Positions 18,310 through 27,000 of a stretch of DNA of 64,000 nucleotides are shown here, one piece after another. A program made the translations under genes and the position numbers. Position 1 is the stretch's first letter. Each line of letters starts with the position of its first letter. The notes under the pieces were generated by a model. That model was given only the letters and a program-made list of their open reading frames with translations, was not told where the DNA came from and ran no database searches. Source of the DNA: Pseudoduganella flava (lineage in GTDB: Bacteria; Pseudomonadota; Gammaproteobacteria; Burkholderiales; Burkholderiaceae_D); NCBI RefSeq assembly GCF_007830495.1, contig NZ_VLKW01000007.1:275021-339020 (forward strand), written 5' to 3'.

Positions 18310-19965
18310 ATCCTGCAGGTCGGCCGCCTGCACGCGATTGCGGCCGGCGCGCTTGGCTTCGTACAGCGCCGCGTCGGCGCGGCGGATCAGCTCCTCGACG
18401 TGCGCGGCACCGCGCGGCGCGACCGCCACGCCGATCGACACCGTGACACTGAGCGTGCCGCCAGGGACAACCACCTTCTGCAACACGATCCGCTCGCGCA
18501 TCCGCTCCGCGACGGCCAGCGCCGCCGTCTCGCCCGTGCGCGGCAGCGCCACGATGAATTCCTCGCCACCGTAGCGCGCGACCACGTCGCCGTCGCGCGT
18601 CTCCTCCAGCAGCACGCGGGCCAGCACCCGCAGCACCTCGTCGCCGGCCGGGTGGCCGTGCTCGTCGTTGATGCGCTTGAAGTGATCGGCATCGACGACC
18701 ATCAGGGCCAGCGGTTCACCATGGCGGCGTGCGGTGCCCAACATGCGCTCGGCGGACTCCATGAAGTAACGCCGGTTGAACAGGCCCGTGAGGCTGTCCG
18801 TGAACGACTGCACGCGCAATTCCTCGGACAACGCCTTCAGCTCCTCGTGCTGGCGCGCCAGCGCGCCATGCGCGTTCTCGAGCGCCGTGCGGGACCGCTC
18901 GCGCTCGCGCAACCACAGACGAAACTCCCACAGGTACATCAGCGACGTGGCCACCAGTACGATGCTGATGGCGGTAATCACCGCGAGGCGCAGCGCGGTC
19001 GTCTCGATGTCTTCCAACGGCAGCAGCACGTTCACGTGCCAGTCGGTCTCCGGCACGGGGCGGCGCGCCATGAAGAAGCGGTCGGTGCGGCCATTCTCGT
19101 CCAGCGCGACAATTGCCGCGCCGCTTTCCAGCTGCTGTTCGATATGCAGGTTCAGCGGCGCGCGCAACACGCCTTCGTACTGGCGGGTGCGCTCGACGCT
19201 GGCGCCTTCGCGCGCACCGAGCTCGTTCAGCGGCCGATACTGCCAATCCTTGCGCGAGCTGAGGAACGCCACCCCGCCGGAATCGGTGACGAGAATCTCG
19301 CCGCTGCCGTCCGTAATCGACGGCATCGTCAGGTCGACCTTGACGACGGCGACACCCAGGACCTCGTCCGTGCCGGCCACCTTGACGAGCTGCGACAGGA
19401 AGAAGCCCGGCGTGCGCGACGTGACACCCATCGCGTAGAAATGGGCACCGCCCTCTTCCAGCGCGCGCGTGTAATACGGCCGAAACGCATAGTTCTTGCC
19501 GACGAAGCTGCCCTTGCTCTGCCAATTGCTCGATGCGATCGCCGTGCCTTGCGGGTCGAGCAGGTACAGTGCCGTCGCGCCGGTGCTGTGCTGCAGGCGG
19601 TTCAGATAGACGTTGGCCTTGCGGACCAGCTCCGGATCGGACGGCTGTTCCAGCGCCTCGCGCAGCGTGCGGAAGTTGGCCAGCAGATGCGGCAGATACG
19701 TGTAGCGGGCGGGCGGCGCGAACAATACGGTCGCGAAGCGGTCGAGCCGTGGCCCGGATGCCCGTTCGACGCGCACCAGCTGGCGCTCATAGCTGACCGC
19801 GTATACGCCCCAGCCGGCGAGCGCGCCGCCGGCCAATATCGCACAGGCCAAGGCGATCCGATGACGGTACTGGTGCCACGCAAGTGCAATCGGATGGCCG
19901 GTGATTTTCATGGGAGTCGTCTGGCTGAGCGCGACATGCGCGGAGCCAGTATAAGACAGCGCCAT
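18292..19965 (-). CDS. Membrane diguanylate cyclase (periplasmic Cache-like sensor plus GGDEF)
   Basis: 557 residues from ATG 19965. ATG 19911 (MKITGHPIALAW) is an equally plausible start; neither has a strong ribosome site. A first membrane helix lies near 38-58 (ALACAILAGGALAGWGVYAV). A periplasmic region of about 250 residues follows that looks like the dCache domain of DctB-type sensors (NVYLNRLQHSTGATALYLLDP, FRPYYTRAL). A second helix is near 328-350. The GGDEF domain comprises SFTDSLTGLFNRRYF, VDADHFKRINDEHGHPAGD and the active-site GGEEF near residue 466, preceded five residues earlier by RDGD, an RxxD inhibitory-site match. It should make c-di-GMP and be product-inhibited. It opposes the HD-GYP gene across a convergent overlap. 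Confidence 0.92.
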   Translation of the reverse strand: MALSYTGSAHVALSQTTPMKITGHPIALAWHQYRHRIALACAILAGGALAGWGVYAVSYERQLVRVERASGPRLDRFATVLFAPPARYTYLPHLLANFRTLREALEQPSDPELVRKANVYLNRLQHSTGATALYLLDPQGTAIASSNWQSKGSFVGKNYAFRPYYTRALEEGGAHFYAMGVTSRTPGFFLSQLVKVAGTDEVLGVAVVKVDLTMPSITDGSGEILVTDSGGVAFLSSRKDWQYRPLNELGAREGASVERTRQYEGVLRAPLNLHIEQQLESGAAIVALDENGRTDRFFMARRPVPETDWHVNVLLPLEDIETTALRLAVITAISIVLVATSLMYLWEFRLWLRERERSRTALENAHGALARQHEELKALSEELRVQSFTDSLTGLFNRRYFMESAERMLGTARRHGEPLALMVVDADHFKRINDEHGHPAGDEVLRVLARVLLEETRDGDVVARYGGEEFIVALPRTGETAALAVAERMRERIVLQKVVVPGGTLSVTVSIGVAVAPRGAAHVEELIRRADAALYEAKRAGRNRVQAADLQDSLLTG

Positions 19966-20021
19966 GATGCTGCCTATGGGGAACTTATCTTTCCCTCGAC
20001 AAGTTTCATTGGACGCAACGA

Positions 20022-20594
20022 TTAGTTGCTGTGAAGCTGCATCATCGCTTCCGGCATCTTGCCGGCGACGGCCAGCGGGATGATCTTGAGGCTTTTCTCG
20101 ATCGCTTCGTCGATCAGCAACTGCTCTTCGCGGCGCGCGCGATGCAGCACGAAGTCGGCTACGTTCTGCGTCAGGTTCAAGGTACGCGGGTGGCCGATGC
20201 CGATGCGCAGCCGCCAGTAATCCTGCGTGCCGAGCGCGGCGGTGATGTCCTTCAAGCCGTTATGCCCGCCGGACGAGCCGCCCTTCTTCAGCTTGGCCGC
20301 GCCGGGCGGCAGGTCGAGCTCGTCATGGACGACGAGGATCTCGTCGGCGTTGATCTTGAAGAAGCGCGCGATGCCGCCGACGGACTGGCCGGAGCGGTTC
20401 ATGTACGTCTGCGGTTCCAGCAACCAGACCTCATTGCCACCGATCGAGGTCTTTTGCGCCAGCGCATTGAAGCGGCTCTCGCGTTGCAGCGGGCCGGTGG
20501 CGAGATTGTCGACCAGCCAGAAGCCGGCGTTGTGACGGGTTTGCTCATATTCGGCGCCGGGATTACCGAGGCCGACGATCAGGCGGATGGTCAT
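20022..20594 (-). CDS. pth: Peptidyl-tRNA hydrolase
   Basis: 190 residues, the normal length. It begins MTIRLIVGLGNPGAEYEQTRHNAGFWLVD, which holds the GLGNPG motif, the catalytic-histidine segment RHNAG and the tRNA-binding asparagine. Further family marks are PQTYMNRSGQSV, VVHDELDLPPGAAKLKKGGSSGGHNGLKD and RLRIGIGHP. It releases peptidyl-tRNA that drops off ribosomes. It lies 108 bases downstream of rplY, with the rplY terminator in between, so it may have its own promoter. The GGDEF gene follows 56 bases later on the same strand. Confidence 0.98.
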   Translation of the reverse strand: MTIRLIVGLGNPGAEYEQTRHNAGFWLVDNLATGPLQRESRFNALAQKTSIGGNEVWLLEPQTYMNRSGQSVGGIARFFKINADEILVVHDELDLPPGAAKLKKGGSSGGHNGLKDITAALGTQDYWRLRIGIGHPRTLNLTQNVADFVLHRARREEQLLIDEAIEKSLKIIPLAVAGKMPEAMMQLHSN

Positions 20595-20616
20595 GGCAGG
20601 AATGAATAAGTTGCTC

Positions 20617-20653
20617 GAAAAATGGTGACAGGCCCCATTTTCAAAGAAATATT
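20617..20653. repeat. Degenerate REP-like palindrome between pth and rplY
   Basis: AAAATGG and CCATTTT arms flank TGACAGGCC, and the element is followed by CAAAGAAATATT. This resembles the spacer GGAAATATT of the palindromes at 52.3-52.5 and 55.9 kb. It is a divergent member of the same family by inspection only. Confidence 0.4.
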
Positions 20654-20655
20654 AG

Positions 20656-20684
20656 CGAAAAAAAACCCTGCCGGAGCAGGGTTT
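20656..20684 (-). terminator. Intrinsic terminator of rplY
   Basis: Nine-base arms AAACCCTGC / GCAGGGTTT with a 4-base loop. On the minus strand the stem runs into eight T residues. It lies 19 bases after the rplY stop. Confidence 0.9.
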
Positions 20685-20702
20685 CTTTCGCAGAAGCGAA
20701 GA

Positions 20703-21299
20703 TTACTTCTTCTCTTCGGCAGCGGCTTCGGCGGACACCTGGCCGGCCGGGACGGATGCCGTAGCGATCGTCAGGTCGGTGCCGTGCGTCAGGATGGACA
20801 CGCCTTCCGGCAGCTTCAGGTCCGATGCGTGCAGCGTCGTGCCGACGTCCATGTTCGTCAGGTCGACGGAGATGAACTCAGGCAGTTTGCCCGGCAGGCA
20901 GGACACTTCGATCTCGTTGGCCACGTGGCTGATCGTTGCGCCGTGCAGTTTGACGGCCGGCGACACTTCGGCGTTTTCGAAGTGGAGTGCCACTTTCACG
21001 TGGATCGGCTGGTTCGCGTCGACGCGCTGGAAGTCAGCGTGCAGCACCAGTTGCTTGTATGCGTGCATCTGGAAGTCGCGCAGCAGGACTTTCTGCACCT
21101 GGCCGTCGATTTCCATGTCCAGGATCGACGAGTGGAAGGCTTCCTTCTTCAGCGCGTGGTACAGCGCGTTGTGGTCCAGGGCGATCGTCACCGGGGCTTC
21201 GGTGCCGCCGTAGATGATGCCAGGGGTCTGGCCGGAAATACGCAGGCGGCGGCTCGCACCCGTGCCCTGCAGTTCGCGTTTGAATGCAACAACTTTCAT
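20703..21299 (-). CDS. rplY: 50S ribosomal protein L25/general stress protein Ctc
   Basis: 198 residues, the long CTC-type form: an N-terminal 5S rRNA-binding L25 domain (MKVVAFKRELQGTGASRRLR, GQTPGIIYGG) followed by a beta-rich TL5/CTC domain (VDANQPIHVKVALHFEN, LPEFISVDLTNMDVG). It ends in an alanine/glutamate/lysine tail. ATG 21299 is preferred over 21311 because GGAG lies 7 bases upstream and the family starts at MKVVAF. It is the second gene after prs in a conserved cluster and ends at a strong terminator. Confidence 0.97.
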   Translation of the reverse strand: MKVVAFKRELQGTGASRRLRISGQTPGIIYGGTEAPVTIALDHNALYHALKKEAFHSSILDMEIDGQVQKVLLRDFQMHAYKQLVLHADFQRVDANQPIHVKVALHFENAEVSPAVKLHGATISHVANEIEVSCLPGKLPEFISVDLTNMDVGTTLHASDLKLPEGVSILTHGTDLTIATASVPAGQVSAEAAAEEKK

Positions 21300-21464
21300 T
21301 TGATACTCCAAAAAGAGCCGGGATTCTCACCCCGTCGTTATGAAGCTTCCCGCGACCAGGAAGCTTCGAAAATCGGCACCGCTCGCACGCTGCCGGATAA
21401 AACACGCGGCGCGGCCGGCAGAAAAGCCGGTCGCGCCGCAGGAATGCTTGCGGTTCGCTGACGC

Positions 21465-22415
21465 TTAGTCGACGAACAGGGAGATCACGGAATCGCCCTT
21501 GATGATGCGCTTGAACGTCTCCGCCAGCAGCGGTGCGCAGGTCAGTTGACGGATCTTGCCGCAGGCCTTGCCGGCTTCGGACAGCGGGATCGTGTCCGTC
21601 ACCACCAGCTCGTCCAGCGACGAACTCGTGATGCGCTCGATCGCCGGGCCGGACAGCACCGGGTGCGTGCAATACGCGATGACCTTCTTGGCGCCGCGCT
21701 CTTTCAGCACTTCAGCGGCTTTCACCAGCGTGCCGGCCGTGTCGACCATGTCGTCCATGATCACGCAGTTGCGGCCTTCGACGTCGCCGATGATGTTCAT
21801 CACTTCCGACACGTTGGCTTTCGGACGGCGCTTGTCGATGATCGCCAGGTCGCAGTTCAGGCGCTTGGCCAGCGCGCGCGCGCGCACCACGCCGCCCACG
21901 TCCGGGGACACCACCAGCAAGTCCTGGTAGTCCTTCTTCTGCAGGTCGCCCAGCAGGATCGGAGAAGCGTAGATGTTGTCGACGGGGATATCGAAGAAGC
22001 CCTGGATCTGGTCGGCGTGCAGGTCCATGATCAGGACGCGCTCGACGCCGGCTTCTTCCAGCATGTTGGCGACGACCTTGGCCGAGATGGCGACACGGGC
22101 GGAACGCGGACGGCGGTCCTGGCGGGCATAGCCGAAGTACGGAATGGCCGCGGTGATGCGGCCGGCGGATGCGCGTTTCAGGGCATCGACCATCAGGATC
22201 AGTTCCATCAGGTTGTCGTTGGTCGGCGCGCAGGTCGATTGCAGCACGAAGACGTCTTTACCGCGGACGTTTTCGTTAATTTCGACCATTACTTCGCCGT
22301 CCGAGAATTTCGAAACGACCGCTTTGCCGAGGGGGATGCCGAGATTTTTCGCGACCCCTTCTGCCAACGCAGGATTAGCGTTGCCGGTAAAAACCATCAG
22401 GTTTTCATAAGCCAT
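21465..22415 (-). CDS. prs: Ribose-phosphate pyrophosphokinase (PRPP synthetase)
   Basis: 316 residues, standard for class I. It starts MAYENLMVFTGNANPALAEG. Visible landmarks are the ATP-site region YFGYARQDRRPR, the histidine of MDLHADQIQGFFDIP, the flexible loop DKRRPKANVSEVMNIIGDVEG and the PRPP loop NCVIMDDMVDTAGT. It converts ribose 5-phosphate and ATP to PRPP for nucleotide, histidine and tryptophan synthesis. It sits between tRNA-Gln and rplY. A hairpin of 7-base arms lies in its leader at 22452-22471. Confidence 0.98.
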   Translation of the reverse strand: MAYENLMVFTGNANPALAEGVAKNLGIPLGKAVVSKFSDGEVMVEINENVRGKDVFVLQSTCAPTNDNLMELILMVDALKRASAGRITAAIPYFGYARQDRRPRSARVAISAKVVANMLEEAGVERVLIMDLHADQIQGFFDIPVDNIYASPILLGDLQKKDYQDLLVVSPDVGGVVRARALAKRLNCDLAIIDKRRPKANVSEVMNIIGDVEGRNCVIMDDMVDTAGTLVKAAEVLKERGAKKVIAYCTHPVLSGPAIERITSSSLDELVVTDTIPLSEAGKACGKIRQLTCAPLLAETFKRIIKGDSVISLFVD

Positions 22416-22451
22416 GGGAGTCCCAGGAAGGTAAGCTTTGAACTTGAAATA

Positions 22452-22471
22452 CCACCGGACTTAAATCCGGT
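22452..22471 (-). other. Hairpin in the prs leader
   Basis: Arms CACCGGA / TCCGGTG with a 6-base loop, 37 bases before the prs start. The sequence resembles the anticodon arm of the nearby tRNA-Gln (CCGGATTT..CCGG). It could be a leader structure or a tRNA-like relic, and there is no direct evidence of function. Confidence 0.3.
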
Positions 22472-22479
22472 GTCGGAAT

Positions 22480-22510
22480 AAAAAAGCCCCGGCTCGGCAG
22501 GGGCATTTTT
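22480..22510 (-). terminator. Terminator downstream of tRNA-Gln
   Basis: A GCCCC / GGGGC stem is flanked by A-rich and T-rich runs on both sides. On the minus strand it ends in TTTTTT. It lies 51 bases past the tRNA and may work in both directions. Confidence 0.75.
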
Positions 22511-22560
22511 TGTTATTCTCAGGTCTGGAGCCTCTCGCATCGACAGACCCGAGGAATTGG

Positions 22561-22637
22561 TGGCAGGGGAACAAGGATTCGAACCTTGGTATGCCGGAAT
22601 CAAAATCCGGTGCCTTAACCAGCTTGGCGATTCCCCT
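22561..22637 (-). tRNA. tRNA-Gln (anticodon UUG)
   Basis: The cloverleaf reads directly: acceptor AGGGGAA paired with TTCCCCT; D-stem GCC/GGC; anticodon stem CCGGA/TCCGG around a TTTTGAT loop giving anticodon TTG; T-stem CAAGG/CCTTG with loop TTCGAAT; discriminator G and an encoded CCA. It is 77 bases including CCA. It lies between ispE and prs, the usual place in betaproteobacteria. Confidence 0.98.
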
Positions 22638-22738
22638 ACACTTGACTGACTGCGTTCCGTCAGATGGCGAGCATTATACTAGCAAAACGACGTAACGCCA
22701 AATCTTTTTACGCTCCGCAACTTTCGACTAGCTTTCCG

Positions 22739-23626
22739 CTAGTTGCCGGCGAAACGGCGCAGCAACGGATGTTTCTCGAGAGTCCGCGCTTTCCATCCCT
22801 TCCAGATGGACGGTATCTGCTGCAATACCGCGTCGGCCTCTGGTTCACTGTGAAACGCGCAGAACACGCACGCTCCCGAACCGGTCATCCTTGCATCGCC
22901 GTGTGCCGCCAGCCATTCTACCGCCTCTGCTACCGGCGGGAACAAGCGGGTGGCCACCTGTTGCAAATCGTTCCTTCCAAACTGCCGCCCATCTTGCGAA
23001 TCGGCGTAGTGCCTGGAAAAGTCCGACATTATGACGGGCGGTGTGTTCCTTGTCAAATGTTCCGAAGTGAAAATGCTGGCCGTCGGCACCTGCACACCGG
23101 GCTCGATGACGACGTACCAGCGGGCCGGCACAGCCACCGGCCGCAGCGCTTCGCCGACACCTTCCGCGAACGCCGTCTCGCCGAAGATGAAGAACGGGAT
23201 GTCGGCACCCAGCGGCAGGCCCAGGTCCATCAGTTCCTGCTGCGTCAGCCCGGCATCCCACAGGCGGTTCAGCGCCATCAGGGTCGTTGCGGCATCGGAT
23301 GAACCGCCGCCCAGCCCGCCGCCCATCGGCAGGATCTTGTCGATCGCGATGTCCACGCCCGGCGGCAACGCGCCCGTGCGGCGCAGCACTTCCTGCTGCA
23401 GCAGCCGGGCCGCCCGCACGATCAGGTCCTGCTCTTCCGGCACGCCGGGCACGTCGGTGACACGGCGGATCGCCTCGTCATCGCGCAGCGTGAAGTCGAG
23501 CGTGTCGGCCCGGTCGATCAGCACGAACGCGGTCTGCAGCAGGTGGTAGCCGTCCGGGCGGCGGCCCGTCACGTGCAGGAACAGGTTCAGTTTCGCGGGC
23601 GCGGGGCAGTGCGTCAGGCTGTTCAT
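22739..23626 (-). CDS. ispE: 4-diphosphocytidyl-2-C-methyl-D-erythritol kinase
   Basis: 295 residues from ATG 23626, which overlaps the lolB stop by 4 bases (ATGA), so the pair is translationally coupled. The GHMP-kinase landmarks are PAPAKLNLFLHVTGRRPDGYH at the N-terminus, the glycine-rich ATP motif LPMGGGLGGGSSDAA near 100-115, and MTGSGACVFCAF near 262. It phosphorylates CDP-methylerythritol in the MEP isoprenoid pathway in the cytoplasm. The open frame extends 38 codons further upstream, but that lies inside lolB and is not family-like. Confidence 0.97.
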   Translation of the reverse strand: MNSLTHCPAPAKLNLFLHVTGRRPDGYHLLQTAFVLIDRADTLDFTLRDDEAIRRVTDVPGVPEEQDLIVRAARLLQQEVLRRTGALPPGVDIAIDKILPMGGGLGGGSSDAATTLMALNRLWDAGLTQQELMDLGLPLGADIPFFIFGETAFAEGVGEALRPVAVPARWYVVIEPGVQVPTASIFTSEHLTRNTPPVIMSDFSRHYADSQDGRQFGRNDLQQVATRLFPPVAEAVEWLAAHGDARMTGSGACVFCAFHSEPEADAVLQQIPSIWKGWKARTLEKHPLLRRFAGN

Positions 23627-24228
23627 CGGTCGGTCCGTTCCAGCACGACGATGCGGATCTCGATGTTCTCCACGTCGCCGCCGGCACCGCGGCGGGCGTC
23701 GATGCGCCGCGGCTTCGGCGGCGTCGCGTCGTCCTGCCACGCGACGAATTCGAGCTGCCAGCCGTCGCGCGTGGTGAGCTGGTTCCGCGCCGGGCTGGCG
23801 GCAAAGCGCTGCCCGCTCTCGGCCATCGCGTAGCCCTGCAGCCAGTCGCGCAGGCCGGCCACCGGCAGGGGCCAGCCCAGCACGCGGGCGGTCAGCGCGT
23901 CGACGTCCGGCGCGCTGACCGGCGGTTTGTTGCCTTCCGTGAGCACCGCCTCGCCCGGCGTGACGGCGATCGTCGCGATCGTCTGCCCCAGCGGCGACGC
24001 CAGCTCGACGTCGGTGCGGCTGCCGTCCTGGCGCCAGGTGAACTTGCCCGACAGCGTTTCGCGCTTGCCGTCGCGGACGTAATTGACGGAGAGGTTGCCG
24101 GCCAGCTCGAGCTTGTCGACGTACGGCGCCACGGCGGTGGTGGACAGTGGCGTGCGTGGCGCGGTGGCGCAGCCGGACAGGAATGCGGCGGCCAGCGCGG
24201 CGCTGGCGATCAGGCGGGTTGCAGTCAT
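23623..24228 (-). CDS. lolB: Outer-membrane lipoprotein insertion protein LolB
   Basis: 201 residues. The lipoprotein signal peptide ends in the lipobox LSGC at residues 17-20. The mature part has the LolB pattern: LELAGNLSVNYVRDGKRETLSGKFTWRQ, a short hydrophobic protruding segment in LASPLGQTIATI, and WPLPVAGLRDWLQG. It receives lipoproteins from LolA and inserts them in the outer membrane. It lies 7 bases downstream of the TPR gene and overlaps ispE, so the three form one operon. Confidence 0.93.
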   Translation of the reverse strand: MTATRLIASAALAAAFLSGCATAPRTPLSTTAVAPYVDKLELAGNLSVNYVRDGKRETLSGKFTWRQDGSRTDVELASPLGQTIATIAVTPGEAVLTEGNKPPVSAPDVDALTARVLGWPLPVAGLRDWLQGYAMAESGQRFAASPARNQLTTRDGWQLEFVAWQDDATPPKPRRIDARRGAGGDVENIEIRIVVLERTDR

Positions 24229-24235
24229 GCGGTCC

Positions 24236-26056
24236 TTATAAACTGGTGTTCAGGCGCGCCAGCGTATCGCGCAGCGCGTCGTTCTTCGGGTCCTTGGCGC
24301 GGGCTTCGCGCCACAGCTTCTGGGCTTCGCCGCGCTCGCCCAACTGCCACAGCACCTCGCCCAGGTGGACGGCGATCTCGGCATCGTTGCGGATCGTGTA
24401 GGCGCGGCGCAGCGTGTCGGCGGCATCCTTCAGGCGGCCCATGCGGAACTGCACCCAGCCCATCGAGTCCATGATGAACGGATCGCCCGGCGCCATCTCA
24501 AGGGCCTTGGCGATCAGCGCGTAGGCTTCGTCCAGGCGCACGCCGCGGTCGGCCAGCGAATAGCCGAGCGCATTGTACGCGTGATGGTTTTCCGGCACCG
24601 CCTCCATCACCTTGCGCAGCGCGGCTTCCATCTCGTCGGTCTTGCCCTGCTTCTCGGCCGCCAGCGCGAAGTCGTACAGCAGGTCGGGGCTGTCCGGGAA
24701 GCGTTTCACGGCATCGGCCAGGAGCGTATAGGCTTCCGCGCCGCGGCCCGCGTCGCGCAGCAGCTGGCCTTCCGTCTGCACCACCTCGGCCTGCTCGGCC
24801 GGGTCGACGGCCGCGATCTCGTGCAGCATCGTGCGGGCCCGCTCCACGTCGCCCTTCTTCGCCGTCAGGTACGCGCGCTTCAGGCGCGCCGTCATGTACA
24901 GGCGCGGCTCGTCGGCGCTGACCTTGTCCAGCCAGCCCAGCGCCCCATCGAGATCGCCGCGCTCCTCGGCGATCTGCGCCAGCAGCATCAGCCCTTTCGA
25001 CGGGTCGCGCTCGCCCTCCTCGCTGTTGGCCAGCACGTCGACGAAGCGGCGCAGGTACGTCTCGGCGGCCTGCGGGTCGTTCGACTGCATCGACATGATG
25101 CCGAGCGCATACAGCGTGGCCGGGTTGTCCGGGTCACCCTTCAGCATCAGCTGGAACTGGCCTTTGGCCTGGTCGTAGCGCTTCTGTTCGACCAGCAGGC
25201 GGGCATACGCGGAACGCACTTCGCGCGCGTTCGGGTTCTGCTTCAGGAAGCCGGCGAACAGCTGGCCGGCCGCGTCGACGTCGCCCATCACCTGTGCCAT
25301 CGTCAGCGCCGCCAGTTCCGAATCGGGCTTCAGTTCCAAGGCGCGCTTGGCCTCGCGCATCGCGCGGTCCTTGTCCTCGGCCGCATAGGCGCCCTGCGCC
25401 AGCACCAGGTGGCTTTCCATCATGCCGCCGTAAGGCGCCAGCACGCGCTCCATCAGCGCGAACGCGGCGGCCTTGTCGCGCGCCCGCAGCAGGTATTGCT
25501 GCATCTGGAACATCACCAGGCCGCGCGCCTCGCGCGGCGCGCCATTCAGCCGTTGCGCGAACACCTGCTCGGACTCGGACAGATCGTCGCCCAACACCGA
25601 AAAACCAAGGAAGTACTGCACCGCCTCATCCGAATCGGGTGCCAGCTCGCGCCACAGGCGGATCGCCGCCAGTGCCTCGTTGCCCTGCTTGGCCGCCAGC
25701 GCCATTTCGGCGGAGCGGCGCGCCAGGCGCGGATCGCGGGTCTGCTGGGCCAGCACCATCATCGACACATAGGCGCTTTGCCACTGGCCCCGCTTGAAAT
25801 CCAGCTCGGCTTTCGTCAGCTTGTACAGCAGGTCGCTGGTCAGCTCCACGGCCGGCAGCTTTTCCTCATGCTGCAGCGTGGCGGCCAGCCCGGCGGTACC
25901 GGATCCCTCCGCCGCCGGCTCCTGGGCCGCGGGGGCCGGCGCCGGTGACGGCGCGGTGGTGGCGTCGTCGCCCCCCTGTTTTGGTGGCGCAACAGCGCAC
26001 GCGGACAGCAGGGCCGAGAGGGTTACAATGGCGAGTGCGTTCTTCAAGGGATGCAT
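24236..26056 (-). CDS. TPR-repeat lipoprotein
   Basis: 606 residues from ATG 26056. The start gives a clean lipoprotein signal (MHPLKNALAIVTLSALLSAC), so it is preferred over the longer frame to 26152. An alanine/proline linker is followed by at least twelve tetratricopeptide-like helices across the whole length (e.g. ALYALGIMSMQSNDPQAAETYLRRF, AYNALGYSLADRGVRLDEAYALIAKALEMAP, DSMGWVQFRMGRLKDAADTL). It probably scaffolds protein contacts in the periplasm at a membrane. The same TPR gene precedes lolB in many betaproteobacteria; its exact role is not established. It diverges from mutM. Confidence 0.9.
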   Translation of the reverse strand: MHPLKNALAIVTLSALLSACAVAPPKQGGDDATTAPSPAPAPAAQEPAAEGSGTAGLAATLQHEEKLPAVELTSDLLYKLTKAELDFKRGQWQSAYVSMMVLAQQTRDPRLARRSAEMALAAKQGNEALAAIRLWRELAPDSDEAVQYFLGFSVLGDDLSESEQVFAQRLNGAPREARGLVMFQMQQYLLRARDKAAAFALMERVLAPYGGMMESHLVLAQGAYAAEDKDRAMREAKRALELKPDSELAALTMAQVMGDVDAAGQLFAGFLKQNPNAREVRSAYARLLVEQKRYDQAKGQFQLMLKGDPDNPATLYALGIMSMQSNDPQAAETYLRRFVDVLANSEEGERDPSKGLMLLAQIAEERGDLDGALGWLDKVSADEPRLYMTARLKRAYLTAKKGDVERARTMLHEIAAVDPAEQAEVVQTEGQLLRDAGRGAEAYTLLADAVKRFPDSPDLLYDFALAAEKQGKTDEMEAALRKVMEAVPENHHAYNALGYSLADRGVRLDEAYALIAKALEMAPGDPFIMDSMGWVQFRMGRLKDAADTLRRAYTIRNDAEIAVHLGEVLWQLGERGEAQKLWREARAKDPKNDALRDTLARLNTSL

Positions 26057-26161
26057 CCAGGATCGGTCAAACCTTGATTCTACGCCCAACCCATCGCCTG
26101 CGCGGATTGCAGGTGTAACGAAGTATAGTTTTCCGGCATCGTTTTTCGCCACTCCTGCCCT

Positions 26162-26995
26162 ATGCCAGAATTACCGGAAGTCGAAGTCACCCGGCGCGGC
26201 GTCGCGCCCCATATCGAAGGCCGCGCGGTGCGCGACGTGGTGCTGCGCCGCGCCGGTCTGCGCTGGCCGTTCCCGGCCAGCCTGCCCGAGATCCTCGCGG
26301 ACCGCACGGTGCAGGCGACGGGCCGGCGCGGCAAGTACCTGCTGGTCGAATTCGCGCATGGCACGCTGATCATCCACCTCGGCATGAGCGGCCACCTGCG
26401 CGTGCTGCCGCCCGGCGTGCCCGCGCAGAAGCACGACCACTTCGACCTCGTCGTCGAAGGGAAGGAAGGCAGGCAGGTGCTGCGGCTGACGGACCCGCGC
26501 CGCTTCGGCGCCGTGCTGTGGCATCCGCAGGAGGAAGGCGAACTCGATACGCACCTGCTGTTGCGCGGCCTGGGCGTGGAGCCCCTCGGCCCGGAGTTTA
26601 CCGGCGAACTGCTGTACCGGAAGACGCGCGGCCGCTCGGTGGCCGTGAAGGCCGCGCTGCTGGCGGGCGACATCGTCGTCGGCGTCGGCAATATCTACTG
26701 TTCCGAAAGCCTGTTCCGCGCCGGGATCAACCCGAAGACGCCGGCCGGCCGCATCGGCCGCGCGCGCTACGACAAGCTGGCGCAGGCGATCCGCGACGTG
26801 CTGGCCGAGGCCATCGTCCAGGGCGGCAGCACGCTGCGCGACTTCATCGGCGTGAACGGCCAGTCCGGCTACTTCCAGCAGTCGTATTTCGTGTACGACC
26901 GCGCGGGCCTGCCGTGCCGCATCTGCGCGGCGCCTGTCCGCCAGATCAAGCAGGGGCAGCGTTCGACGTTCTACTGCGTCAATTGCCAACGGTGA
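26162..26995 (+). CDS. mutM: Formamidopyrimidine-DNA glycosylase
   Basis: 277 residues. It begins MPELPEVEVTRRG, with catalytic Pro2 and Glu3. Later landmarks are GRRGKYLLVEF near 56, IIHLGMSGHLR, DPRRFG near 110, VGVGNIYCSE near 172, and the C-terminal zinc finger CRICAAPVRQIKQGQRSTFYCVNCQR with its four cysteines. It excises 8-oxoguanine and formamidopyrimidines and nicks the strand. The next gene begins 5 bases after its stop, so the two are probably co-transcribed. mutY, which acts on the opposite strand of the same lesion, lies one gene further on. Confidence 0.98.
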   Translation: MPELPEVEVTRRGVAPHIEGRAVRDVVLRRAGLRWPFPASLPEILADRTVQATGRRGKYLLVEFAHGTLIIHLGMSGHLRVLPPGVPAQKHDHFDLVVEGKEGRQVLRLTDPRRFGAVLWHPQEEGELDTHLLLRGLGVEPLGPEFTGELLYRKTRGRSVAVKAALLAGDIVVGVGNIYCSESLFRAGINPKTPAGRIGRARYDKLAQAIRDVLAEAIVQGGSTLRDFIGVNGQSGYFQQSYFVYDRAGLPCRICAAPVRQIKQGQRSTFYCVNCQR

Positions 26996-27000
26996 CGGCC

